DNA from: Heterocephalus glaber
Taxonomy: Eukaryota > Chordata > Mammalia > Rodentia > Bathyergidae
Length of the DNA: 64,000 nucleotides
Reading direction: 5' to 3'
Assembly (NCBI RefSeq): GCF_000247695.1
Contig: NW_004624747.1
Span: forward strand, 15,161,303 to 15,225,302
This document shows positions 56,946 to 64,000 of the stretch, one piece after another (the stretch's first letter is position 1; every line of letters begins with the position of its first letter). The notes below the pieces were generated by a model. That model was given only the letters and a program-made list of their open reading frames with translations, searched no databases and was not told where the DNA came from. A program made the position numbers and the translations under genes.

Positions 56946-57403
56946 TAAAAAGATGACTGAAGATACAAGGATCAATTAAATGTGTACTTAGAGTTGTACC
57001 CTACTCTAAAGACGCACTTCACCTCCATTAAGTACTAATACCTGTACTTTAAAACTGAAACCAACAGAGAAAATGATAGATTTTATAGAAAAAGTGATAT
57101 TTGCTAGACCGTGAGAGTGGTCAGGATTTGGACATTTTAGGAAGAAGAAACAACACAAGCAAAGACAGAGTATAAAATGAAATGCAAAGTATATATGCAC
57201 ATGTAATGGAATACTAATTCTTTTTTTTTATTCAGTTTTAGAATTTAGGTTAGAGTAGTTGCTTGAAGCCAGATTTGAGTGTTAGTTAAGTAAAGTTGTT
57301 TATACTGTAGGAAGGAGGGAAACTTTGAAAGATTTTGAGCTGAGATGTGATATTATCTGAATTATGCTTTAGAAATATTATTATGGTAATAGTGTTTTTA
57401 AGG
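56946..57403. other. unassigned; old-repeat trace
   Basis: gatgtgatattatctgaatta resembles an ancient repeat; not assigned. Confidence 0.35.
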
Positions 57404-57489
57404 GGCCGGGGATTTAGCTCAGTGGTTTCGCCGCCTGCTGCACAAGTGCAAGGACCCGAGTTTAATCCCTGGTACCAAAAAAAAAAAAA
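57404..57489 (+). mobile_element. ID SINE, young type
   Basis: GGGGCCGGGGATTTAGCTCAG with TTTCGCCGCCTGCTGC; target duplication agtgtttttaa/agtgttttttaa. Confidence 0.95.
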
Positions 57490-58137
57490 GTGTTTTTTAA
57501 ATGAATTCTAGAAAAGATAGAATAGAGACTGAAAGAGCAGAAGCAGAGAGAAAAATGAATGTCACAGAAATGGAAAGTGAAAAACACATATGAAGAAATG
57601 TTTGAAGTAGAATTGGAGATAAATTGGACATAAGGGATAGGGAAGGGGAAGAGTAGAAGTTGATATGAGGAGTATGTGAGCAATTTAGGGGAGAAGTCAA
57701 GTAGACACTTAAAAATATGGTACTGGGGCTCAGAGTAGAGGTCAGGGCTGTGTAGTGACATGGTGTTGTTTGAAACTATTAAATGGACAGGAATTAAGCC
57801 AGCAGCTTGCAGTCACACAGAGGACTCAGCACATCTTAGAGGAACTCATTCATCTAGGGATTATAGCTGAAATAATTTGGAAAAACAGGAGAAGACAGCT
57901 TCATGGGAGTGAAAGAGACATTTATGAAGAAAGGAGGAGGGTGGTGAAATGGCAGAAAGGAGACATCCTCTAAGCTCAATGGATGAACTTCAGGAATGCA
58001 GTTTTCAGTGGAGAGAGAAAGGAAGATAGAAAGAGAGAGGATTGATTCCTAGAATTCGTAGGGGATTCATTATAGAACATTTGTAGAGATGTGCAGCCAA
58101 AGATGCAGAGTATACATTTTAAGAAAGTGATGTAGGA
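57490..58137. other. unassigned; old-repeat trace at 57600-57745
   Basis: gaagtcaagtagacactta and gtagaggtcagggctg resemble a widespread ancient mammalian repeat. Confidence 0.4.
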
Positions 58138-58185
58138 GTGCAAGGACCCGAATTCGATCCCCAGTACCAAAAAAAAAAAAAAAAA
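58138..58185 (+). mobile_element. 5'-truncated ID
   Basis: Starts GTGCAAGGACCCG and ends CCAGTACC plus A; target duplication gatgtaggagtg/gatgtaaaagtg. Confidence 0.88.
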
Positions 58186-58303
58186 GAAAAAGATGTAAAA
58201 GTGAATAAGCATTTAGAGAGAAGATAAACAGTAAGCTTGCATGTGCTTAGCATGAGGAAACTTTTCTAGAAGTAGACATCTGCATTTAAAATTAATCAGG
58301 GTA

Positions 58304-58384
58304 GGGCTGGGGACTTAGCTCAGTGGTTCCGCCATCTGCCTTGCAAACACAAGGTCCCAAGTTCGATCCCTGGTACCAAAAAAA
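58304..58384 (+). mobile_element. ID SINE, young type
   Basis: Target duplication aaattaatcaggg on both sides. Confidence 0.95.
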
Positions 58385-58385
58385 A

Positions 58386-58784
58386 ATTAATCAGGGCATA
58401 GGGTATTAATAAATGCCCTATTTAAGATTATTTTCTTAGACATTAGCAGCTAGTATTTATGTAATGGCATAAGGAATATTTTAATTCATTGACGCTACAG
58501 TGACTAGAATACCAAGGTAGACATTACAGCTATTGATTGGTGAGTGCTTGAGTAAAATGTGATGCTGAATGCATGCAGGGTTTAGCTACCACTTAATCTA
58601 AAGCATTCCACAGGCACAGAAAGAATCAGAGGGAATAACAAAAATAATGAAAAAGTGTGGTTTATAATTACAGGCATGAAAGATTTGGGATATCTTATCA
58701 AGAAAAAAGTGAAATTGAAAGTTAATAATTTTTTTCTAGTTGTTTTGATTTTTACCTGTCAGGCCCTCTTCTCCAAAGCTATTC
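58386..58784. other. unassigned stretch
   Basis: Nothing recognised. Confidence 0.4.
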
Positions 58785-59270
58785 AAGCAACTAAAAATTA
58801 TTCAAATATACATACATTTAAATGGCTGTATTCTTTGACCCAATAACTCTACTTCTAGAAATCTGTTACAAAGAAAGTGACCAAATCATACATAAGTAAT
58901 ATGTACAGAGGTCTTCTAAATACATAATAAAATGATTAATTTCCACTTGTGAAGAAATTATTATGACTGGATTGTGACTCTTCCATCAGCTAGACATCAA
59001 GCACTCATTAAAATGATCTTTGTGAACAGTATTTGGTGATAGAACAACATGCATATAATACAGAGTTAGATAAAAACAAAGGTAGATTATGAAATTGTGT
59101 ATAGATCTCAGCTACATAACAAGAAATATGAGCATGAAGAAATAAATATGTACATGGGAAAAAGTATGACAGTTGCTAATGTGGCTTTCCTGGGTAGGAT
59201 TATGGATTTTTAAATAATCATATATATCTATATGTCATGTATTTCTTTAATAAATAAAGAATAATAAGAT
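58785..59270 (+). mobile_element. old L1 3' end, sense
   Basis: tctttgacccaataactctac, cttctagaaatctgttacaaa and ttgtgaacagtatttggtgat fit an old L1M 3' region. Confidence 0.65.
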
Positions 59271-59684
59271 AATTTGAAAATAAACATTATCCCCAAAATG
59301 TGGGAGATTGGTTATAGGAAAGCTTAGGAAAAAGAAGTTAGATGAATCAATGCAAACCATCGTGCCTATTAGAGAAGCAATTGAAAACATAAGCCTTCCT
59401 GACAGAGAATCAGTAGCATTACCACAGCTATCAGATTAGTCCTGCCAGTGGTAGCCTCTATTAAGTTACCCTGGATGCTAACAAACTGGTGGAAACTTCA
59501 ATATGGATTCTGAAATCTAATGACACATTCATTTCCTAGAATTGCTTGTGAAAGAATAGCCTGTGTCTTGGATGTGAAAAATCTTATCTTTTACATTTAT
59601 TATCTACAGATGAAGAGAAAATTTCAGCTTCATAATATAACATTTGTAAATATTTAAAACTACTACATTACTAATTATTACTTC
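59271..59684. other. unassigned stretch
   Basis: Nothing recognised. Confidence 0.4.
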
Positions 59685-59812
59685 TTTTTTTTTTTTTTTC
59701 AGAGGTGGGGTCTTGCTATGTTGCCCAGGCTGGACCTGAACACCTGGGCTCAAGTGATCCCACCTCAGCCTCCCAAGTAGCTGAGACTACAGGTGTGCAT
59801 CACCATGACCAT
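59685..59812 (-). mobile_element. B1/Alu-monomer-like SINE
   Basis: ttgctatgttgcccaggctgg, cctgggctcaagtgatccc, gtagctgagactacaggtgtg: closer to an early 7SL monomer than to modern B1. Confidence 0.78.
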
Positions 59813-59824
59813 TCTTTTTTTTTA

Positions 59825-59965
59825 TATTAATTGGTACATTTTAGGTATACAATACATTTTACATTTATCATTGGGTGTTTGTACCTGAACATGATGTATC
59901 TTGGTTCTTATTTTTTCCCCCATTACCTATGCGCCCTTCACCCCCACCACCCTTTCCATCGTGAC
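59825..59965 (-). mobile_element. short L1 3'-end insertion, diverged
   Basis: ttaattggtacattttaggt, catcttgg-like gatgtatcttggttctta and a C-rich end. Confidence 0.5.
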
Positions 59966-60031
59966 CATTCTTATCTAGTGTTTATTTAATTTTGCTCCTG
60001 TAATTATACATTTATCCTTTTTTCTCCATAG

Positions 60032-60137
60032 GTGCACCATATTTACAAAGGATTGAAGTTATAAAAGGTGGGAAAAAAAAGATTGCTGCTAAAATGAATC
60101 TGACCAATACAGTGTACTTTGTACCACACACAAAAAG
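60032..60137 (+). CDS. candidate internal coding exon, gene not identified
   Basis: The sequence is preceded by a long pyrimidine tract ending ttttttctccatag and followed by AAG|gtatttt, so both splice sites have the expected AG and GT. Of three frames only one is open: two leading bases, 34 codons, then two trailing bases. The peptide starts APYLQRIEVIKGG, has a short lysine run, and ends VYFVPHTK. The other two frames contain stops. The exon and its close flanks are not in any repeat I recognise, unlike nearly all other open frames here. I do not recognise the protein. If real, the gene runs on the + strand and the next exons lie outside or are too short to see. It could also be a chance 106-nt open stretch. 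Confidence 0.45.
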
Positions 60138-60246
60138 GTATTTTCCATTTATCGGTGACTTTAACTTTCTCCTAAAAATGGGAACAAATTGCATGTCATG
60201 TTTTTTCTATGGTCAATTTTTGTTATCTTTGCAAGAATAATAAAAG

Positions 60247-60405
60247 GGAGCCAAGTGAATTGGCACATGACTGTAACCCCAGCGCTTGGAAGGTTGAGAC
60301 AGGAAGATCACTGTGAGTTTGAGACCAGCCTGGGCTACCTAGTGAGTTCAAGCCCATGCTGAACTATAGCAAGATCCTGTCTCAAAACAATAACAAAAAC
60401 AAAAA
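60247..60405 (+). mobile_element. B1 SINE with 29-bp duplication
   Basis: gccaagtgaattggcacatg, agaccagcctgggctaccta, then second unit catgctgaactatagc. Confidence 0.88.
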
Positions 60406-60428
60406 AAGAATTATAAAAAGGAAAGGTA

Positions 60429-60510
60429 GGCTGGGGATTTAGCTCAGTGGCACCGTGCCTGCCTCGCAAGTGCAAGGTCCTGAGTTCGCTCCCTGGTACC
60501 AAAAAGAAAA
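60429..60510 (+). mobile_element. ID SINE, young type
   Basis: CCTGCCTCGCAAGTGCAAGG core; flanks aaaaaggaaa on both sides. Confidence 0.93.
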
Positions 60511-60740
60511 AGGAAAATTAAAAATATAAATTAGATTGGGATATGCTTGTATTAAAAGGAATGTTTCAAATTATTTCCATTTTCATTATTCTCAATCATA
60601 GCTTACAACATGAAGAATTACTTGACTGAAAGAAATGGGCTTAAAGTTTCTTGATTCCTATTATCAAATAATTTCTCCGAAAAAAAATGGCCATTTTTTG
60701 TTGTAGTATTTTATAGATTTTTAATTGCATAAATTGTTTC
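60511..60740. other. unassigned stretch
   Basis: Nothing recognised. Confidence 0.4.
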
Positions 60741-61226
60741 TGTGTTAACCAGTTTTCTATCACTGTAATAAAATACCTGAGATAATCAACTTATAAAGAA
60801 AAAAGGTTTCTTTATAACCTTTTCTTATGGAGGCTTCAGTTCATGACTTCTTGGGCCTGTGGTGAGGCAGCACATCATGGCAGAAGCCTGTGGTAGAAAC
60901 AAGACAAAGATGAAGAAGGGGATCAGGTCTCACAATCCCCTTCAGGGACACAACCCCAGTGACTTAAGGACCTCCTACTAGGCCCAACCTCTTAAAGATT
61001 CCATCACCTCCCAACAGCACTACCCTAAGGACCAAGGTTTTTCTTTATTTTTTAATACAAGGTCTCTTCAGGTTGTTAAGTTGCCCTGGCTGGCCTGGAA
61101 CTTGTGGTGATCCTCCTGCCTCAGCCTCCCAGAGAGTTGGGATTACAAGAGTCCTCCACCATACTTGTTAGGACCAAGCTTTACCACATGGGCCTTTGAG
61201 GGACATTCCACATACAAACCATAGCA
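60741..61226 (-). mobile_element. MaLR-type solo LTR with perfect 5-bp duplication
   Basis: ctgtaataaaatacctgaga, ggcctgtggtgaggcagcac, cacctcccaacagcac and aaaccatagca. Flanks gtttc (60736-60740) and gtttc (61227-61231). Confidence 0.85.
61039..61169 (-). mobile_element. B1 SINE inside the LTR
   Basis: ggctggcctggaacttgtgg; target duplication aggaccaaggttt/aggaccaagcttt. Confidence 0.9.
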
Positions 61227-61259
61227 GTTTCATATCTCTTTTCCTGTAATAACAAAAGT

Positions 61260-61920
61260 GATATAATTTTTTAAAGAATGAGAAATACAGATAAGCAAAA
61301 AGAAGAAAATGAAAAATTACCCCAAATCCTGATACCTACTCCAGATAAAATATAAGCTGCAAACAAGTCCAAACTCACAGGTTAAAGCTGCTGCATTTCC
61401 CATCTCCTCTCTCACAGCCTTTCTGTGCTCTACCTGCTTATACCCCACCTCTTGTACTAAAATACCTCATCTCTTGTGCTAAAACAAAACAAAAAAGAAA
61501 CTACTTATATCAGTTCCCAAAAGGGCATCACTAGGCTGAAGGGCATACCCATCCTACACCTCCAGCAGTGTATAAAGCATTGCATTTCCTTCCTTTTTTT
61601 CTTGGCAACAAGTATATCTTTTTTTTTTTTTTTTTTGGTACCAGAGATCGAACTCTGGACCTTGCACTTGTAAGGCAGGTACTGGAACCACTGAGCTAAA
61701 TCCCTGGCCCAAAAAGTGTACCTTTTTTCTATTACTCTGCCCATTTTGTGGGTGAAGTAAAGGGTCTCGTTTTAATTTTTACTTCTTTAATTACTAATGA
61801 AGTTACATACATTTCATATCATTAATGATTGTAGCTATATCTTTTTTGAATTTCCTGTTTATCTCTTCTGAGTTTGTGGGTATTTGTACGTGTTTGTTTA
61901 CATTCACCATTTTGACACTA
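61260..61920 (-). mobile_element. old L1 3' end, antisense
   Basis: aaaaattaccccaaatcctga, ggctgaagggcataccc and ttaattactaatgaagttaca follow an old L1M 3' UTR reversed; contains an ID. Confidence 0.6.
61618..61710 (-). mobile_element. ID SINE, young type
   Basis: Near-consensus with long T run. Confidence 0.94.
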
Positions 61921-61925
61921 AGAAT

Positions 61926-62113
61926 TTTTTTTTTTTTTGCAGTACTTGGGATTAAACCCAGGGATCACTGAGCTACATCCTCACGAACCCCCTTTTTCCG
62001 TGAATTTAAGACAGGGTCTCACTAAGTTGCCCAGACTGATCCTCAAATTTGTCATCCTCCTTCCTCAGCTTCCATAGTAGCTGGGATTACAGGCATGTGC
62101 CACCATGCCCAGT
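61926..62113 (-). mobile_element. B4-like SINE
   Basis: ID half with internal deletion, then antisense B1 half (ctcactaagttgcccagac). Confidence 0.78.
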
Positions 62114-62168
62114 TCAAGAATACCTTTTAACTGCCCCATGTTGTAGAGAATTTTTCCCACTTTATTTG

Positions 62169-62184
62169 CATATATATATATATG
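62169..62184. repeat. (TA)n
   Basis: Seven to eight TA units. Confidence 0.9.
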
Positions 62185-62815
62185 GCTATCATCATAATGA
62201 ATAAACACATCTGTCACTCTAAAAACCTTCCTTTTACCCCTTTCTAATTCCTCCCACCCAGCCCTTCTCACATTCATCCTGTCCCCAGGGAACCACTGAT
62301 GTGTTTTCTGTATATTCTAGAATTTTATATAAATGAAATCATAAAGTATGTGCTACTTTTTGTCTGACTTCTTTCACTCAGCGTAATTATTTCAAGATGC
62401 ATCCATGTTGTGGCATGTATTACTAATTCATTTTATTGCTGAGTTACATTCCATTGTCAGCATTTACCACAGGTTGTTTCTGTATTCATTTGTTGATGGA
62501 CATTTGGATTTTTTCCAGTTTCAGCTATTAAAAATAAAACCGCTGTGAACATTGATGTGCAGGGCTTTTCAGGGTTATATGCTTTCATTTTTCTTGAGTA
62601 AATAACTGAGGAGTGGTACCTTGTGATAGGTATTTAACCTTTTCAGAATCCACCTATTTATTAGAAAGTGTTAACATTTTAATTCTCACATGCAATGTAT
62701 GAAAGATCCAGTTACTCCACATCTTTGCCAATACCTGTATGGTCAATATCTTTAATGTCTGCCATTCTCTCTGGTATGCAGTAGTATCTCCTTGGGTTTT
62801 GTTTCATTTGGGTTT
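62185..62815 (-). mobile_element. L1 3' region, antisense
   Basis: tataaatgaaatcataaagta, cactcagcgtaattatttcaa, tggacatttggattttttcc. Confidence 0.8.
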
Positions 62816-62825
62816 TATTTTATTT

Positions 62826-63091
62826 TGGGTACTATCAGTTGAACCCAGGGCCCTGGCACCAAGCTGTTAAAACCAGCGCCCTCCCTCTTTTTTTTTTGTT
62901 TTTTTCCCTCTTTTTTGTTTTTTTGTTCTTTTGGTACCGGGGATCAGTACTTGGCAGGCAGGTGTGGCACCACTGAGCTACATCCCTGCCCCCCCTTTTG
63001 AAATAGGGTCTTGTTAAGTTGTCCACGTTTCATTCTCCTGTGTCAGCCTTCCAGAGTGTTGGGATTACAGGCATGGACCACCACATTCAGC
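62826..63091 (-). mobile_element. B4-like SINE interrupted by an ID
   Basis: ID half gttgaacccagggccctgg at left and antisense B1 half at right (63000-63091) are separated by T-rich sequence and a deleted young ID (62935-62992, gtaccgggg to cactgagctacatcc). Confidence 0.7.
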
Positions 63092-63226
63092 TTCACTGTG
63101 GTTTTAATTTGTGTCTCCCTAGTGAGTAGTGAAGTTAAGCATCTTTCTTTTGCCTGTGTTATCTTCCTTGGTGAAATGCTTGAGTCTTTTTCCATTTAAA
63201 AAAATTTACTTCTTTTCTTACTATTT

Positions 63227-63307
63227 TTTTTTTTGGTACCGGGGATTGAACTTGGGTCCTTGCACTTGTGAGGCAGGCAGTGGAACCACTGAGCTAAGTC
63301 CCCAGCC
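63227..63307 (-). mobile_element. ID SINE, young type
   Basis: Near-consensus; flanks ttcttactatt/ttccttactatt. Confidence 0.94.
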
Positions 63308-63499
63308 CCTTTCCTTACTATTGAGTGTTAAAGATTCCTTATGTTTTATGGATACAACTCCATTATGACAGATGTTTTGCAAAGGTTTTTCTCCCAATAT
63401 ATTGCTTGTCTTTTCATGCTCTTAAGTGTCTTTGAAAAAGATATTTTGTTTGCCTCATTTATCAATTTTTTTTTCTTTTAGGGATTGTTTTTGTTTTCT

Positions 63500-63583
63500 T
63501 TTGTTTTTTTGGTACTGGGGATCGAACTCGGGTCCTTGCGCTTGCACAGCAGGCAGTGAAACCTCTGAGCTAAATCCCTGGCT
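63500..63583 (-). mobile_element. ID SINE, young type
   Basis: Target duplication tagggattgttttt on both sides. Confidence 0.95.
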
Positions 63584-64000
63584 GTAGGGATTGTTTTTTA
63601 CATGAGGATAATGCAGGCCTCAAAGAATGAGTCCTTGGAACCATTTCTCCTTTCTTTATTATCTGGAACAGTTATACAGAGTTGGTGTTTCCTCCTTAGA
63701 TGTTCATTCAGTTCAGTAACTGGTGGAACTATCTCAGTCTGAAGTTTTCTTTGTGGGAAGATTTTTAATTACAAATTCAATTACTTTAATGGAGTCATTC
63801 AGATTGTTTCTTCTGGAGTAAACTATGGTGATTTGTGTCTTTTGAGGTATTTCATCATTTTAAGATGTTCATTTATTTGCATAACATTGTTCATAATTAT
63901 CTCTGATTATCCTGCTGTCAGCTAAATTTGTACCAGTGTCATTTCTCTTGTTTCTCATATTGGAATTTGTGTCTTGTGACTTTTTTTATCTGATCAGTCT

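Larger units (their letters stand above)
63092..64000 (-). mobile_element. L1, continuation to window end
   Basis: agtgagtagtgaagttaagca, attgcttgtcttttcatgctc and later caattactttaatggagtcat, gaggtatttcatcattttaag (ORF2 antisense). Interrupted by two IDs. Confidence 0.8.

Noticed and set aside
1..64000. CRISPR arrays, operons, bacterial promoters, phage
   Set aside because: The SINE/LINE content shows a mammalian nuclear genome; no regularly spaced repeats are present.

Overview
This window is mammalian nuclear DNA, almost certainly from a rodent. It is AT-rich and made mostly of retrotransposon layers: tRNA-Ala-derived ID SINEs, 7SL-derived B1 SINEs (many with the rodent 29-bp internal duplication), B1+ID composites of the B4 type, L1 fragments, ERVL-MaLR LTRs, and old MIR, L2 and hAT relics. 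The dominant young ID type (box A TAGCTCAGTGG, then CCGCCTGC, an anticodon-like CGC, and a conserved CCGGTACC end) is not the mouse/rat BC1 type or the usual squirrel type. A lineage such as Castorimorpha (beaver) is possible, but that is a guess. Two runs of N (12502-12706 and exactly 100 N at 33453-33552) show a draft assembly.

No complete protein-coding gene is visible. The best coding signal is one 106-nt candidate internal exon on the + strand at 60032-60137, with a pyrimidine-rich acceptor, one open frame and a GT donor. If it is real, the flanking sequence is mostly intron of an unidentified gene. A second protein-like stretch at about 3113-3350 looks like a frameshifted coding relic. 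Almost all other open frames fall in repeats.

Layout: 1-5.7 kb has an L1 end, scattered SINEs and the coding relic. 5.7-10.2 kb is an antisense L1 broken up by a U6 stub, B1, ID, a second L1 and a B4-like element. 10.2-20.5 kb is SINE-rich with L2, MIR and L1 pieces. 20.6-22.7 kb holds a Charlie-like DNA transposon and IDs. 22.9-29.2 kb is a five-layer nest: L1, then L1 and IDs, then a complete LTR-internal-LTR MaLR element, then a solo LTR in its 5' LTR, then an ID in the solo LTR. 29-41 kb is mostly unique sequence with SINEs. 41.8-53.3 kb has U2 and U4 stubs, L2, MIRs and antisense MaLR LTRs. 53-64 kb has L1 pieces, a second 81-bp hAT element, the candidate exon and another antisense L1 that runs off the window.

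The most unusual observation is three independent, tailless 5' fragments of spliceosomal snRNAs (U6 nt 1-30, U2 nt 1-36, U4 nt 1-60). Each ends abruptly without poly(A) and has direct repeats, marking retroposition of 3'-truncated snRNA. Other points are two opposite copies of an 81-bp hAT-type element, repeated very short L1 3'-end insertions, and ID copies truncated near the anticodon loop. All family names come from reading the sequence against remembered consensus features; no database search was possible.
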